Assembly (NCBI GenBank): GCA_012970285.1 | Contig: JIBW01000003.1 | Span: 310,001 to 374,000, forward strand | Length of the DNA: 64,000 bases | Source of the DNA: Bacillaceae bacterium JMAK1 | GTDB taxonomy: Bacteria > Bacillota > Bacilli > Bacillales > Marinococcaceae | Reading direction: 5' to 3' | Shown: positions 44,361 to 55,741 of the stretch, piece by piece | Layout: every line of letters begins with the position of its first letter | Position numbering within the stretch: the first letter of the stretch is position 1 | Notes under the pieces: generated by a model | What the model saw: only the letters and a program-made list of their open reading frames with translations | The model's database searches: none | What the model was told of the DNA's origin: nothing | Position numbers and translations under genes: made by a program

Positions 44361-46334
44361 TTGAGTCAATTCGAACTAGTGTCAGCTTATGAGCCACAAG
44401 GTGATCAACCACAAGCGATTCAAGAAATTGTAAAGCAAGTGAACGAAGGAAAAAAACATCAAGTGTTGCTCGGTGCGACAGGTACGGGTAAGACGTTTAC
44501 GATGTCGAACGTCATTAAAGAAGTTAACAAGCCGACGTTAATTATTGCTCATAATAAGACGTTGGCAGGACAATTGTACAGTGAGTTTAAATCATTTTTC
44601 CCCAACAATGCCGTTGAATATTTCGTAAGCTATTATGACTACTATCAACCAGAGGCATATGTTCCGCAGTCAGATACATTCATTGAGAAGGATGCTAGTA
44701 TCAACGATGAAATCGATAAGCTAAGACACTCTGCAACGAGCTCACTCTTTGAACGAGAAGATGTCATTATTATTGCTAGTGTCTCTTGCATATATGGGTT
44801 AGGTTCACCTGAAGAATATCGTGACCTCGTCGTCTCACTTAGAACAGATATGGAGAAAGGTCGAGATGAACTCTTAAATGATCTCGTTGATATTCAATAT
44901 ACGAGAAATGATATTAACTTTATACGCGGGACATTCCGTGTACGCGGAGATGTTGTTGAGATCTTTCCCGCCTCACGAGATGAACAATGCATTCGCGTAG
45001 AATTCTTTGGCGATGAAATTGATCGTATTACTGAAGTGGATGCTCTCACCGGTGAGGTAATTGGCGAACGCAATCACGTAGCTATTTTCCCAGCGTCACA
45101 CTTTGTTACTCGTGAAGAGAAGTTGAAACGTGCGATCGTCAACATTGAGAAAGAATTGGAAGAACGACTAGATGAACTAAATGCGAATAATAAATTGTTA
45201 GAAGCTCAACGTCTAGAACAACGTACGCGCTATGACATTGAAATGATGCATGAAATGGGTTTTTGTTCAGGAATTGAGAACTACTCGAGGCATTTGACGT
45301 TTCGTGAAGCTGGTGATTCACCGTACACATTAATAGACTTCTTTCCTGAGGATTTCTTGTTAATAATTGATGAATCCCACGTGACACTGCCACAAGTTCG
45401 AGGGATGTATAACGGTGACCAAGCACGTAAGAAAGTTCTTGTTGATCATGGTTTCCGTTTGCCATCAGCGATGGATAATCGCCCGCTTAAATTTGAAGAG
45501 TTTGAGAAGCGGGTTGCACAAGCGGTATATGTGTCTGCGACGCCAGGACCTTATGAAGGAGAGAAGGCCCCAGAGGTAGTAGAGCAGATTATTCGACCGA
45601 CCGGGTTGTTAGATCCTGAAGTAGAGGTAAGGCCAATCCAAGGACAAATCGATGATTTAATCGGTGAGATTAATAAGAGGACGGAACGTTCCGAGCGGGT
45701 TCTTATTACAACATTAACGAAGAAGATGTCTGAAGACTTAAGTGCGTACTTAACGGAAGTCGGAATTAAAGTGAAGTATTTGCATTCTGACATTAAGACA
45801 TTAGATCGACTAGAAATTATCCGACAGCTTCGACTCGGTGAATTTGATTGTCTCGTTGGAATCAACTTGTTACGTGAAGGGTTGGACATTCCAGAAGTAT
45901 CACTCGTGACAATCTTAGATGCGGATAAAGAAGGATTCTTACGAGCGGAGCGTTCATTGATTCAAACGATGGGACGAGCAGCCCGTAATGCAAATGGTCG
46001 AGTCATTATGTATGCTGATAAGATTACAGGGTCGATGCGGGTGGCTATGGATGAAACCGAGCGACGTCGCAAGATTCAAATGGAACATAACGAGAAGCAT
46101 GGCATTACACCACAGACGATTAATAAAGCGATCCCAGACACTGTACAAGCGACAGTGTCAACAGACGATTCAGCTGACGAGAAGACGATTAAATCTCCTA
46201 AGAAGATGACGAAGGAAGAACGAATCGCCACCATTGAGAAGATCGAAAGTGATATGAAAGATGCTGCACGTCTGTTGGACTTTGAACGAGCAGCAGAATT
46301 ACGTGACGTGCTAATCGAATTAAAAGGGTCGTAG
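44361..46334 (+). CDS. uvrB: UvrB, nucleotide excision repair helicase
   Basis: The product is 657 residues from TTG 44361 behind GGAGGAG. Walker A GATGTGKT is at 38-45, and the beta-hairpin [12 protein letters not shown] that inserts between DNA strands is near 92. Helicase motifs DESH and the C-terminal UVR domain ([23 protein letters not shown]) follow. It loads at damage with UvrA and recruits UvrC. It lies 46 bp before uvrA under the LexA box. Confidence 0.97.
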   Translation: MSQFELVSAYEPQGDQPQAIQEIVKQVNEGKKHQVLLGATGTGKTFTMSNVIKEVNKPTLIIAHNKTLAGQLYSEFKSFFPNNAVEYFVSYYDYYQPEAYVPQSDTFIEKDASINDEIDKLRHSATSSLFEREDVIIIASVSCIYGLGSPEEYRDLVVSLRTDMEKGRDELLNDLVDIQYTRNDINFIRGTFRVRGDVVEIFPASRDEQCIRVEFFGDEIDRITEVDALTGEVIGERNHVAIFPASHFVTREEKLKRAIVNIEKELEERLDELNANNKLLEAQRLEQRTRYDIEMMHEMGFCSGIENYSRHLTFREAGDSPYTLIDFFPEDFLLIIDESHVTLPQVRGMYNGDQARKKVLVDHGFRLPSAMDNRPLKFEEFEKRVAQAVYVSATPGPYEGEKAPEVVEQIIRPTGLLDPEVEVRPIQGQIDDLIGEINKRTERSERVLITTLTKKMSEDLSAYLTEVGIKVKYLHSDIKTLDRLEIIRQLRLGEFDCLVGINLLREGLDIPEVSLVTILDADKEGFLRAERSLIQTMGRAARNANGRVIMYADKITGSMRVAMDETERRRKIQMEHNEKHGITPQTINKAIPDTVQATVSTDDSADEKTIKSPKKMTKEERIATIEKIESDMKDAARLLDFERAAELRDVLIELKGS

Positions 46335-46380
46335 AACGATACCACAATTATTGCAGGAGTTATGAAAGGAAGACGTCGAT

Positions 46381-49245
46381 ATGGGATTAGATAACATTCG
46401 CGTGAAAGGTGCACGGTCACATAATTTAAAGAACGTTGACATTACGATTCCTCGAGACAAGTTGGTCGTTTTTACGGGACTTTCTGGTTCTGGGAAATCG
46501 TCACTTGCTTTTGATACGATTTACGCAGAAGGGCAGCGACGATATGTTGAGTCGTTATCGGCGTATGCTCGGCAGTTTTTAGGCCAAATGGATAAACCAG
46601 ATGTTGATAGTATAGAAGGGTTATCCCCGGCAATTTCAATTGATCAGAAGACGACGAGTCAAAATCCCCGCTCTACCGTCGGAACGGTTACGGAGATTTA
46701 TGATTACTTGCGTCTTTTATTTGCAAGAATCGGTGTGCCGTATTGCCCGAACCACAATATACCGATCACTTCCCAGAGTGTACAACAAATGATTGATCAA
46801 CTGCTAGAATACCCTGAACGGACAAAGATGCAGATTCTAGCTCCCATTGTCTCTGGTCGGAAAGGTACCCATAAGAAAGTGTTCGATGATTTAAAGAAAC
46901 AGGGGTACGTTCGTGTACGAGTCGATGGTACGATTCTGGATCTATCTGAAGACATTGAGTTAGATAAGAACAAGAAACATTCGATCGAGGTTGTTGTAGA
47001 TCGTATCGTCATTAAAGAAGGTATCGAAGCCAGGTTATCAGGATCACTTGAAACCGGATTAGATCTAGCTGGTGGTCAAATCCTCATTGACTTGATTGAT
47101 GACGATGAAATCCGCTTCAATCAACATCATTCTTGTCCACAGTGTGGATTCTCAATTGGAGAGTTAGAGCCAAGATTGTTTTCCTTTAACAATCCATTTG
47201 GAGCATGCCCAACGTGTGATGGATTAGGCTCTAAATTAGAGACAGACGAAGAGCTAGTCATTCCGGATCCATCTCTTAGTTTACGTGAGCATGCAATTTT
47301 GCCATGGAAACCGACAAGCTCTAATTATTATCCACAATTACTAGAAGCGGTTTGTTCCCATTATGGCATCGATATGGACGTGCCATTCCAAGAACTTCCG
47401 AAAGAACATGTGGATATTTTGTTTTATGGTAGCGGAAAAGATTTAATTGTTTTTCGCCATGAAAATGAATTCGGAACGGTTCGTGAGCGTACTATTTACT
47501 TTGAAGGTGTTTTACGCAACATCTCAAGACGCTATCACGAAACATCGTCGGATTATGTACGTGAACAAATGGAACAATATATGATTAGTAAGGCGTGTGG
47601 TACGTGCAAAGGACATCGTTTAAAGAAAGAGAGCTTGTCGGTGCTCATTGCTGGAAAGCATATCGGTCAAGTAACAGACTTACCGATTCTTGAAGCGAAG
47701 AACTATGTGACAACACTTGATCTTACGGAGAAAGAGAAGCAGATCGCAAGGCTAATCATCAATGAAATTGACGAGCGTTTAGGGTTCTTGGCGAATGTTG
47801 GGCTTGGCTATTTGACGATGAGTCGTACAGCAGGAACGTTATCAGGTGGAGAAGCACAGCGGATTCGACTGGCAACTCAAATCGGCTCTGCCCTGATGGG
47901 GGTTTTGTACATTTTAGATGAGCCGAGTATTGGTCTTCATCAACGTGATAACACTCGCTTGATTAAAACGCTCGAACGCATGCGAGACCTTGGTAATACG
48001 TTAATTGTCGTTGAGCACGATGAAGATACGATGCTTGCAGCGGACCATATCGTTGATATCGGTCCTGGTGCGGGCTTGGCTGGCGGCTATATTACGAGTG
48101 AAGGAACGCCTGATGAGATTATGGATGATCCAGAATCATTAACGGGTGAATATTTATCAGGGAAACGCTTCATCCCTCTTCCTAAGGAACGACGAGAATT
48201 AACCGATCGTAAGTTGAAGATTAAAGGTGCTTCGGCAAACAACTTGAAAAACGTAACGGTAGATATTCCACTCGGTGTCTTTAATGCGGTTACAGGCGTC
48301 TCGGGGTCAGGAAAAAGTACGTTAATTAACGATATTCTTCGTAAAGCGCTATCCCAAAAGCTCCATCGTGCAAGGGAGAAGCCTGCAAAGCATAAAGAAA
48401 TTGAAGGCATCGATCAACTTGATTATGTCGTGAACATTGACCAATCCCCAATTGGTCGTACACCAAGGTCGAACCCTGCGACATACACGGGTGTGTTTGA
48501 TTACATTCGTGAAGTGTATGCGATGACGAACGAAGCGAAAGTTAGAGGTTACCAAAAAGGCAGATTTAGTTTTAACGTAAAAGGTGGACGTTGTGAAACG
48601 TGTCGTGGTGATGGGATATTAAAGATTGAAATGCATTTTCTCCCAGATGTTTATGTACCATGTGAAGAATGCGATGGGAAACGTTACAATCGTGAGACGC
48701 TAGACATTAAGTATAAAAACAAAAATATTGCCGACATTCTCGCGATGACGGTTGACGAAGCCATCGTGTTCTTTGAGAACATTCCACGGATCTACCGGAA
48801 GATAAAGACGTTACAAGATGTCGGATTAGGGTATATAAAACTAGGGCAGTCAGGAACAACGTTATCTGGCGGTGAAGCGCAACGAGTGAAGCTTGCGTCT
48901 CAATTACACCGAAGAACGAGTGGGCGCTCATTGTACATTCTTGATGAACCGACGACAGGCTTACATGTGGATGACATTAAACGTTTGCTTCAAGTGCTTC
49001 AACGCTTGGTGGAGAACGGAGATACAGTTCTTGTTATTGAACACAATCTTGATGTCATTAAGACAGTCGATCACATTGTTGATTTAGGGCCAGAAGGTGG
49101 CGATGGTGGTGGAGAAATTCTCGTAACAGGCACACCAGAAGTCGTAGCTGAAACGAAAGGTTCATACACGGGAGATTACCTCAAACCGATCTTAGAGCGA
49201 GAGAAGAAGCGCATGCATGAACTAAAGGAATCTGTGAGCTCCTAA
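46381..49245 (+). CDS. uvrA: UvrA, damage-recognition ABC ATPase
   Basis: The product is 954 residues with two ABC modules: Walker A GLSGSGKS (33-40) and GVSGSGKS (about 640), and two LSGGEAQR signatures. Zinc sites are CPQC...CPTC, CGTC and CETC...CEEC. ATG 46381 follows AAAGGAAG. It is co-transcribed with uvrB. Confidence 0.97.
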   Translation: MGLDNIRVKGARSHNLKNVDITIPRDKLVVFTGLSGSGKSSLAFDTIYAEGQRRYVESLSAYARQFLGQMDKPDVDSIEGLSPAISIDQKTTSQNPRSTVGTVTEIYDYLRLLFARIGVPYCPNHNIPITSQSVQQMIDQLLEYPERTKMQILAPIVSGRKGTHKKVFDDLKKQGYVRVRVDGTILDLSEDIELDKNKKHSIEVVVDRIVIKEGIEARLSGSLETGLDLAGGQILIDLIDDDEIRFNQHHSCPQCGFSIGELEPRLFSFNNPFGACPTCDGLGSKLETDEELVIPDPSLSLREHAILPWKPTSSNYYPQLLEAVCSHYGIDMDVPFQELPKEHVDILFYGSGKDLIVFRHENEFGTVRERTIYFEGVLRNISRRYHETSSDYVREQMEQYMISKACGTCKGHRLKKESLSVLIAGKHIGQVTDLPILEAKNYVTTLDLTEKEKQIARLIINEIDERLGFLANVGLGYLTMSRTAGTLSGGEAQRIRLATQIGSALMGVLYILDEPSIGLHQRDNTRLIKTLERMRDLGNTLIVVEHDEDTMLAADHIVDIGPGAGLAGGYITSEGTPDEIMDDPESLTGEYLSGKRFIPLPKERRELTDRKLKIKGASANNLKNVTVDIPLGVFNAVTGVSGSGKSTLINDILRKALSQKLHRAREKPAKHKEIEGIDQLDYVVNIDQSPIGRTPRSNPATYTGVFDYIREVYAMTNEAKVRGYQKGRFSFNVKGGRCETCRGDGILKIEMHFLPDVYVPCEECDGKRYNRETLDIKYKNKNIADILAMTVDEAIVFFENIPRIYRKIKTLQDVGLGYIKLGQSGTTLSGGEAQRVKLASQLHRRTSGRSLYILDEPTTGLHVDDIKRLLQVLQRLVENGDTVLVIEHNLDVIKTVDHIVDLGPEGGDGGGEILVTGTPEVVAETKGSYTGDYLKPILEREKKRMHELKESVSS

Positions 49246-49324
49246 ACGCTTGAAACCTTATACCGTGGCTGTTCGTAAATAGACTGTGTGATAGCTAAAT
49301 GTTAAGGAAAGCGAGGGTACCATC

Positions 49325-50473
49325 ATGGAAGAGCGTAAAATGATTCTCAAGATGATTGACGAAGGTAAGATTAGTGCGGAGGATGGAGAAAAGCTTATGC
49401 GTGCCATAAGCCAAGGTTCATCGAACGCCGAACCGACCGTAAGCAACTCAACAACGAGAGACAAATCTCAACTTAGCACAGAAGTGAATTGGGAAGAAGG
49501 AAATCGCCGTTATGATGAGCAAGCTGACCAACATGTAAATCAAGATGACAACAACCGTTGGAGTGAAGGGGCACGTTGGTTTTCGGATTTTGTAGAGTCA
49601 GCGGTTACGAAGATTAAAGAACTTGATCTTGATTTTAACTTTGGCAATGCGGTTGAAGTTAATCATATCTTTCAGCATACAGGCATGAGTGAAGATCTGT
49701 TTAACTTATCCCTCGAAAATGGTGCAGTCGAATTAAAGACGTGGGATGAGCCAGATGTGAAACTTGAATGCACGGCAAAAGTGTACAAAGCAAGTAACGT
49801 AGAAGAAGCTCGAAACAGCTTTTTGGAGAATACGGTCTTTGAATCGATTGATAATGAACTTCATTTCTATACGAAGTCGAAGCGCATTAAGTTAAATACA
49901 ACCGTTTACTTGCCTAAGAAGAAGCTAGAAAAGGTAAAGCTGTACACATTTAACGGTAAGGTGACAGTTGCCGATGCGCTTGCAACGTATTTGTCCATAA
50001 AGTCGGTTAACGGAAGTTTAGATATTGATGCAGTCAAAACGGAGCTTCTAGAAGCGGAAGCGTTAAACGGTACTGTACATGTTAAGGGTGGTACAATTGA
50101 CCGCATCGATCTACGAACGGCAAATGGTAGCGTAGAGCTAAACGGAAGTTATAAAGACATTGATGCAGAAGCATTAAATGGTACGATCCACTGTCACTTT
50201 AAAGATGTGAAATCAGGCTATGCGTCGTTAAATGCGGGAACGGGTTCGGTTAAAGTAATTGTTCCTGATCAAGTGAGTACGAAAGCGAAGTTAAAGACGA
50301 ATGTGGGAAGTTATCATTGGAAGCTCCCAAATGTAGACGTTCATGAAGAGAAGCGCGATTTCATTCAAAAAACGTTAACGCTCGTTTCAAATCCTAACTT
50401 TGAGGATCAAATTCGCATTGATGCGAGTACGAAGACGGGTTCAATTTCAATTAAAACAGAGAGCGAAGAATAA
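49325..50473 (+). CDS. yvlB: YvlB-like DUF4097 protein
   Basis: The product is 382 residues with no signal peptide. A short SHOCT-like N-terminal helix pair (LKMIDEGKISAEDGEKLM), a charged linker to about 95, and then a DUF4097 beta-helix of repeating strands (LEAEALNGTVHVKGG, IDAEALNGTIHCHF, STKTGSISIKT). In B. subtilis yvlB belongs to an envelope-stress operon with yvlA, yvlC and yvlD; LiaX of enterococci is related. yvlC (PspC) is absent here. Confidence 0.85.
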   Translation: MEERKMILKMIDEGKISAEDGEKLMRAISQGSSNAEPTVSNSTTRDKSQLSTEVNWEEGNRRYDEQADQHVNQDDNNRWSEGARWFSDFVESAVTKIKELDLDFNFGNAVEVNHIFQHTGMSEDLFNLSLENGAVELKTWDEPDVKLECTAKVYKASNVEEARNSFLENTVFESIDNELHFYTKSKRIKLNTTVYLPKKKLEKVKLYTFNGKVTVADALATYLSIKSVNGSLDIDAVKTELLEAEALNGTVHVKGGTIDRIDLRTANGSVELNGSYKDIDAEALNGTIHCHFKDVKSGYASLNAGTGSVKVIVPDQVSTKAKLKTNVGSYHWKLPNVDVHEEKRDFIQKTLTLVSNPNFEDQIRIDASTKTGSISIKTESEE

Positions 50474-50478
50474 AGGAT

Positions 50479-50506
50479 AGAGCGGCGGGGTCCGCTCTCT
50501 TCTTTT
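50479..50506 (+). terminator. Hairpin between yvlB and yvlD
   Basis: AGAGCGG / CCGCTCT with a 6-nt loop and pyrimidine-rich tail. It is probably partial termination inside an operon. Confidence 0.6.
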
Positions 50507-50527
50507 ATGGAAGGAGAGTTGATCACA

Positions 50528-50881
50528 ATGCTCGGATGTTTCTTTTATATCGTAGTAAATGCAGCGGTGTTGTTGATTACAGGATTGATTTTCGATGGTT
50601 TTGAATTAAGTGGGTGGGGTGCAGCGTTTATTGCTGCCATATTGCTTGGACTTGCCAACACACTTGTCCGTCCAATCTTAGTTGTACTTACGCTCCCGGT
50701 GACGGTTTTGACATTAGGTATTTTTATCTTTGTCATTAATGCCTTCTTGCTCTACTTTATTTCATTTTTGATGGGTGATGCGTTTGTTATTGATCATTTC
50801 GGTACAGCAATGTTAGCTGCAGTTGTTATGGCATTAATTAATGCACTGCTTAATTTAATTTCTAAACCATTTACTTCTTAA
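50528..50881 (+). CDS. yvlD: YvlD-like phage-holin-family-4 membrane protein
   Basis: A 117-residue protein with four membrane helices, no soluble domain, and the family motif NTLVRPILVVLTLPVTVLTLG. ATG 50528 gives the usual start; a longer frame from 50507 begins in the SD. It partners with YvlB in an envelope-stress unit of unknown mechanism. Confidence 0.88.
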   Translation: MLGCFFYIVVNAAVLLITGLIFDGFELSGWGAAFIAAILLGLANTLVRPILVVLTLPVTVLTLGIFIFVINAFLLYFISFLMGDAFVIDHFGTAMLAAVVMALINALLNLISKPFTS

Positions 50882-50887
50882 TCGACA

Positions 50888-50925
50888 AGAGACCTTGGTC
50901 AAATGATTACCATGGTCTCTTTTTG
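50888..50925 (+). terminator. Terminator after yvlD
   Basis: AGAGACCTTGGT / ACCATGGTCTCT with one mismatch, 9-nt loop, T4. Confidence 0.9.
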
Positions 50926-51040
50926 CTGTGTTTACGCTTGCCACAACGCATCCGGATGTCTGACATTCATCTTGAAGTTCTTTCATGCTACAATAGATAG
51001 GATCTGCAAAAAGATAATGGATAGTTTCGGAGGTGTGACG

Positions 51041-51976
51041 ATGTCAAAAGTCACTGCGAAAAGTTTAATCGATCGTTTTTCCATGGAATTACTCGGTGGA
51101 GAAGATGGTATTTATCGACCGATTACGACGAGTGATATATCTCGACCGGGAATGGAAATGGCCGGTTTCTTTACATATTATCCGCGAAGACGGTTGCAGT
51201 TGCTCGGACGTACGGAGTTAACGTTTCTAGAGCGTCTGACCGATCAGCAGCGAACAGAAAGAATGCAAAAGCTATGTACACCGAACACGCCAGGTGTCAT
51301 CATCTCAAGAGGCTTAGAAGCTCCACCTGAATTGATGGAAGCGGCTGAAGCTTCAGGCGTACCAATCATGCGTGCAGATATGACAACGACACGTCTCATC
51401 AGTATGATTACAAACTTTCTAGAAGCGCAGTTAGCCGATACAACGGCTGTTCACGGTGTTCTTGTAGACATATATGGAATTGGCGTTTTAATCACTGGGG
51501 CAAGTGGAGTAGGTAAGAGTGAAACGGCTCTTGATCTCGTTCGACGTGGGCATCGGCTCGTGGCTGATGACTCTGTTGAAATTAGCCAACAACATGCGGA
51601 CACATTAATGGGACAAGCCCCTGAACTCATTCGCCATTTACTTGAAATCCGGGGGCTAGGGATTATTGATGTGATGACGTTGTTCGGTGCCGGAGCAGTA
51701 CGACCATTTAAGCGTATTACGTTAAATGTTCACTTGGAACTTTGGGATGAAAAGAAAGCGTATGACCGCTTAGGTATTGATGAAGAAAAATTACAGATCC
51801 TTGAAAGTGAAATACCGAAATATACGATTCCTGTTCGTCCTGGACGGAACTTAGCAGTTATCGTAGAAGTTGCAGCGATGAACTTCCGTTTAAAGAGGAT
51901 GGGAATTAATGCTGCTCAAGAATTTTCGAACAAGCTAATGGATGTTATTGAAGATTACGACAAAGAAGAATTGTAA
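51041..51976 (+). CDS. hprK: HPr kinase/phosphorylase
   Basis: The product is 311 residues (B. subtilis 310). Catalytic His138 (VHGV), Walker A GASGVGKS (153-160), LVADDSVE and the signature [11 protein letters not shown] are intact. It phosphorylates HPr at Ser46 and drives carbon catabolite control through CcpA. ATG 51041 is 7 nt after GGAGG; the longer frame is not used. It heads the unit hprK-lgt-yvoD-ppaX-yvoF. Confidence 0.97.
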   Translation: MSKVTAKSLIDRFSMELLGGEDGIYRPITTSDISRPGMEMAGFFTYYPRRRLQLLGRTELTFLERLTDQQRTERMQKLCTPNTPGVIISRGLEAPPELMEAAEASGVPIMRADMTTTRLISMITNFLEAQLADTTAVHGVLVDIYGIGVLITGASGVGKSETALDLVRRGHRLVADDSVEISQQHADTLMGQAPELIRHLLEIRGLGIIDVMTLFGAGAVRPFKRITLNVHLELWDEKKAYDRLGIDEEKLQILESEIPKYTIPVRPGRNLAVIVEVAAMNFRLKRMGINAAQEFSNKLMDVIEDYDKEEL

Positions 51977-51996
51977 TTGAAAGAGGTGACAGTAAG

Positions 51997-52845
51997 ATGT
52001 TTTTATCCGTGCAACCTTTAAATCCTGTTGCGATTGAGATTTTTGGCTGGCCAATTTATTGGTATGGATTAATTATTATGCTCGGTGGTTTTCTAGGTTA
52101 CTTATTGGCAAATCAAGAAGCAAAGCGTCGTGGTTTACCGAAAGATTTAATTTTGGACTTGCTCATTTGGGCTGTGCCGATCGCCATTGTCAGTGCCAGA
52201 CTTTATTACGTCTTATTTAGGCTCGATTATTATTTAGAAAATCCTGGTCAAATCATTGCGATTTGGGAAGGTGGACTTGCAATTCATGGGGGGCTTATTG
52301 GAGCCGTCATCACTGCAATTGTTTTTGCGAAAAAGCGTGGCGTTTCTTTTTGGAAATTAGCCGACATTACAGCACCGAGTATTTTGCTCGGGCAAGCCAT
52401 CGGTCGTTGGGGTAACTTTATGAATCAAGAGGCACATGGTGGGGAAGTTTCTCGCCAGTTTCTTGAAAACCTTATGCTTCCAGAGTTCATCATTAATCAA
52501 ATGTACATCGATGGTACGTACTATCATCCGACGTTTTTATATGAATCACTATGGAGTTTGTTAGGTGTAGCGATCTTGCTTTACTTGCGTCGAGTGAATC
52601 TTCGTCGTGGTGAGCTATTCTTAACGTATGTCATTTGGTATTCATTCGGTCGACTCTTTATTGAAGGTCTTAGAACAGATAGTCTAATGATCTTTGATTT
52701 ACTACGAACGGCACAAGTGATCTCGATTGTATTAATTATCGGTGCGATTGTGCTCATTATTTACCGTCGAAAAACGGGGCAATCTGATATTCGATATTTA
52801 GATGACGAACCGAAAAAGAAATCAAAGAACAAGAAGAAAAAATAA
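51997..52845 (+). CDS. lgt: Lgt, prolipoprotein diacylglyceryl transferase
   Basis: The product is 282 residues with seven membrane helices and family motifs [20 protein letters not shown] and [14 protein letters not shown]. It adds diacylglycerol to lipobox cysteines, as needed by the several lipoproteins in this window. A Lys-rich tail ends the protein. Confidence 0.96.
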   Translation: MFLSVQPLNPVAIEIFGWPIYWYGLIIMLGGFLGYLLANQEAKRRGLPKDLILDLLIWAVPIAIVSARLYYVLFRLDYYLENPGQIIAIWEGGLAIHGGLIGAVITAIVFAKKRGVSFWKLADITAPSILLGQAIGRWGNFMNQEAHGGEVSRQFLENLMLPEFIINQMYIDGTYYHPTFLYESLWSLLGVAILLYLRRVNLRRGELFLTYVIWYSFGRLFIEGLRTDSLMIFDLLRTAQVISIVLIIGAIVLIIYRRKTGQSDIRYLDDEPKKKSKNKKKK

Positions 52846-52916
52846 CGAATCATCGTGTCAAAAAGTGAACTATGAAATGAAGCTAGTTTAAAAATTGAAT
52901 ACCCTTGGGGGAGCGT

Positions 52917-53885
52917 ATGAAGACGTTGAAAAACGGCCTAAGGTCGGGTATTAAAACAACTTGGATGCTTGCAAAAATCATTTTCCCGATCACGTTCCTC
53001 ATTACCGTACTTTCACATACGCCTGTGTTGGATTGGATTGCACGACAAATTGCACCAGTGATGGGATGGCTTGGTTTGCCAGGGGAAGCGGCAATTCCAC
53101 TCGTTCTTGGTAACTTCTTAAACCTGTATGCAGGAATTGGTGCAATTCTGTCGTTAGATCTTACTGTGAAGGAAGTTTTTATTCTTGCTGTCATGCTGTC
53201 ATTTAGCCATAACTTGATCGTAGAATCAGCAGTTGCTGCGAAGCTCGGAGTCCGAATTTCAGTGATTTTAAGTGTGCGAATTGGCCTTGCAATCTTTTCC
53301 GCGCTTATGATCAACTGGTTTTGGAACGGTGGAGGAGAACTTGCACAATATGGCTTTTTTGAGGCGAATGTTACGGCTGATCCTAGTGGGGCTCTAGGTA
53401 TTGTCGCAGACGGACTTGTCGCAGCAAGCCTAGGTATTATGCAACTCGCTTTATTTGTTTTTCCGATTATGTTACTCATTGAAGTGATGAGAGATTTACA
53501 TTTACTGGATTGGTTCTCACGTAAGATGCTGCCATTTACTAAGATGCTAGGCATTGCGCCTAATACATCAACGACACTTGCATCAGGGCTGTTTTTTGGT
53601 CTAGCGTTAGGCGCAGGTGTTATGGTAGAAGAAGTAAAGAAAAACGGGGTAAAAAAGAAAGACGTCTACCTCGTCGTTATCTTTCTCGTAGCATGTCACG
53701 CGATTGTTGAAGATACGCTCATTTTTATTCCTTTAGGGATACCAGTGTTGCCGCTACTCGCCATTAGACTTGTAACAGCGATTCTTTTAACGATGATTGT
53801 CGCTTATTTCTGGAATCGATCAGAGAAGAAACAAGCGTCTAAGGAGGAGATCATTCATGAAAACAGTCGATACAGTGCTTTTTGA
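52917..53885 (+). CDS. yvoD: YvoD, nucleoside-recognition-domain membrane protein
   Basis: The product is 322 residues with about eight membrane helices in two repeats of the Gate/nucleoside-recognition type (FLNLYAGIGA, SFSHNLIVESAVAAKLG; FLVACHAIVEDTLIF). ATG 52917 follows GGGGG; the 52905 start is inside the SD. Its end overlaps ppaX by 29 bp. The transported solute is unknown. Confidence 0.9.
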   Translation: MKTLKNGLRSGIKTTWMLAKIIFPITFLITVLSHTPVLDWIARQIAPVMGWLGLPGEAAIPLVLGNFLNLYAGIGAILSLDLTVKEVFILAVMLSFSHNLIVESAVAAKLGVRISVILSVRIGLAIFSALMINWFWNGGGELAQYGFFEANVTADPSGALGIVADGLVAASLGIMQLALFVFPIMLLIEVMRDLHLLDWFSRKMLPFTKMLGIAPNTSTTLASGLFFGLALGAGVMVEEVKKNGVKKKDVYLVVIFLVACHAIVEDTLIFIPLGIPVLPLLAIRLVTAILLTMIVAYFWNRSEKKQASKEEIIHENSRYSAF

Positions 53886-54501
53886 TCTAGACGGAACGCT
53901 TATTGACACGAACGAACTTATTATCGCATCGTTTGAACACACACTCGGTGAATATTATCCAGGACAATACAAACGAGCGGATATTTTACCTTTTATCGGT
54001 CCATCATTAGATGAGACGTTTACTCGCCTGAACCCAAGTGTAGCGAACGATATGATCGAAATGTATATTGAACATAATCATTTGCATCACGATCAGTTGC
54101 TTCGTGAATATGAAGGTGTTCGTGAGACCGTTGCCCAACTTTTTAATAAAGGGTATAAGCTTGGGGTTGTGACAACGAAGCGTCGTCCTACAACGGAGCG
54201 TGGCTTGGAGATAACGGGTTTAAAACCTTACTTCTCAACGATCGTGACGTTTGATGATGTAGAGAATGTAAAACCGCACCCTGAGCCGATTAAAAAAGCG
54301 ATGGCACAGCTCGGTAGCATCCCAGAGCAAACGATTATGGTCGGCGACAATACCCACGACATTGATGGAGGAAAGCGTGCAGGAACACAAACGGCGGCAG
54401 TTGGATGGGCCGTTCGTGGATTAGAAGAAGTACGCTCACTTTATCCTGATTACATTTTAGAAGATATGAGAGATCTGCTACACATCGTAGGAGCCGACTA
54501 A
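53857..54501 (+). CDS. ppaX: PpaX, pyrophosphatase
   Basis: A 214-residue HAD hydrolase with nucleophile motif DLDGTLIDT, TTKRRPTT, K in VKPHPEP and VGDNTHDI. PpaX hydrolyses pyrophosphate released by HprK phosphorylase action on HPr-Ser-P, which explains its operon with hprK. ATG 53857 follows AAGGAGGAG. Confidence 0.95.
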   Translation: MKTVDTVLFDLDGTLIDTNELIIASFEHTLGEYYPGQYKRADILPFIGPSLDETFTRLNPSVANDMIEMYIEHNHLHHDQLLREYEGVRETVAQLFNKGYKLGVVTTKRRPTTERGLEITGLKPYFSTIVTFDDVENVKPHPEPIKKAMAQLGSIPEQTIMVGDNTHDIDGGKRAGTQTAAVGWAVRGLEEVRSLYPDYILEDMRDLLHIVGAD

Positions 54502-54503
54502 TT

Positions 54504-54989
54504 ATGCCGCGAAATACAGAGCGTTTCGAGGTAAATAAGGACAACTCGTTATGGCATATGTATAAGACGGTGTCGTTTTGGAAGGTGGCGAAGAATTTCA
54601 TCGTCATTGAGTTTAGTCGGATAACACCTTTTCTGCGTGTGAAAAATTGGATGTATCGTCGTTTATTACGGATGGACGTTGGGGCCAAAACGTCATTTGC
54701 GTTAAAAGTAACACCAGATGTAATGTATCCAGAACGAATTACTGTTGGAAGTAATACGATTATCGGTTTTAATACGACGATCTTGGCTCATGAATATTTG
54801 ACGAATGAATACCGACTCGGTGACGTAAACATCGGTAGTAATGTCATGATTGGTGCACAGTCACTAATCTTGCCTGGTGTGACGATTGGAGACGGCGCTG
54901 TCGTTTCAGCAGCGACACTCGTTCATAAAGACGTGCCAGCTGGCGCGTTTGTTGGTGGAAATCCGATGCAAGTGATCAAACGTTCTTGA
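54504..54989 (+). CDS. yvoF: YvoF-like hexapeptide acyltransferase
   Basis: The product is 161 residues of left-handed beta-helix hexapeptide repeats (ITVGSNTIIGFNTTI, VNIGSNVMIGAQSLILPGVTIGDGAVVSA) with a C-terminal PxGAFVGGNP motif. The acetyl or acyl acceptor is unknown. It starts 2 bp after the ppaX stop. Confidence 0.9.
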   Translation: MPRNTERFEVNKDNSLWHMYKTVSFWKVAKNFIVIEFSRITPFLRVKNWMYRRLLRMDVGAKTSFALKVTPDVMYPERITVGSNTIIGFNTTILAHEYLTNEYRLGDVNIGSNVMIGAQSLILPGVTIGDGAVVSAATLVHKDVPAGAFVGGNPMQVIKRS

Positions 54990-55035
54990 AACCTTTGGTC
55001 ACTTGCATCGTACATAGAATAAGGAGGTGTTCGAA

Positions 55036-55536
55036 TTGGCGGCAGAAGATGGTTTCATTCTAGCTATTCTCGCTTTTATGGGTGTATTCATCATTTTTAT
55101 GTTTATTTTTGCAATTTTAATGTATTTCTTTATGGCATTTGGTTTGTATCGCATGGCAGAAAATCAAAATATTGAACTTTCTTGGCTAGCATTCATCCCG
55201 ATTGCACAGTATTATTTACTCGGTGTTCTCGTCCAAAGTCGATTAACAGGTGGGATTCGAGATGGTATTCCTTGGATTCTCGTTTCATTACTAGCGGCGA
55301 ATTTTCTACTCGGTATCATCGCTGGAGTTATGCCACTGATTGGTTTCTTGGCGTTACCTATTTCGTTAGCTTCAGTCGGTTTCACGATCTATGCGTCCTT
55401 CCATCTGTATAAGAAATACTCTGAGCAGTATGTCGTTTTGTTCGTATTCACGATTGTTACTCTTGGAATGTTGGCACCAATCTTTGTGTTTTTCATTCGA
55501 AACAACATGCCACTGGAAGAAGAAGCTGCTGCATAA
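55036..55536 (+). CDS. Uncharacterised four-helix membrane protein
   Basis: A 166-residue protein with about four membrane helices. TTG 55036 is 8 nt from AAGGAGG, better than the GTG at 55027. Between helices 1 and 2 there is YRMAENQNIELSWLAFIPIAQYYLLG, a pattern seen in many small firmicute membrane proteins. No function can be assigned. Confidence 0.75.
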   Translation: MAAEDGFILAILAFMGVFIIFMFIFAILMYFFMAFGLYRMAENQNIELSWLAFIPIAQYYLLGVLVQSRLTGGIRDGIPWILVSLLAANFLLGIIAGVMPLIGFLALPISLASVGFTIYASFHLYKKYSEQYVVLFVFTIVTLGMLAPIFVFFIRNNMPLEEEAAA

Positions 55537-55541
55537 AAAGG

Positions 55542-55571
55542 AAGAACGGCACATGTGTCGTTCTTTTTTAT
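55542..55571 (+). terminator. Terminator before the his operon
   Basis: AAGAACGGCA / TGTCGTTCTT with G-U pairs, CATG loop, T6. Confidence 0.88.
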
Positions 55572-55641
55572 TATGTGATTGAATTTCATGTATAATTTTC
55601 TTATGATTCTGAAACGGTAAAAGGGTACTTTTCTTTATTGG

Positions 55642-55670
55642 TTGACGGATGAATGTGGAGCGTGTAAACT
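55642..55670 (+). promoter_or_regulatory. Sigma-A-type promoter of the his operon
   Basis: TTGACG at 55642-55647, a 17-bp spacer, TAAACT at 55665-55670. No T-box or His-rich leader peptide was recognised in the 205-bp leader region. Confidence 0.6.
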
Positions 55671-55741
55671 CATCAGTATCTTTAATTCATTATCACTCTA
55701 CCAAGTTAAAGTAAAAAACGTTAAAAATGGGGGAATGAGCT

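Noticed and set aside
52883-53554. 223-residue minus-strand frame over yvoD
   Set aside because: It is antisense to a clear membrane-protein gene, with no SD and no family features.
55572-55741. T-box or attenuator for the his operon
   Set aside because: No T-box core sequence, specifier stem or His-rich leader peptide could be found.
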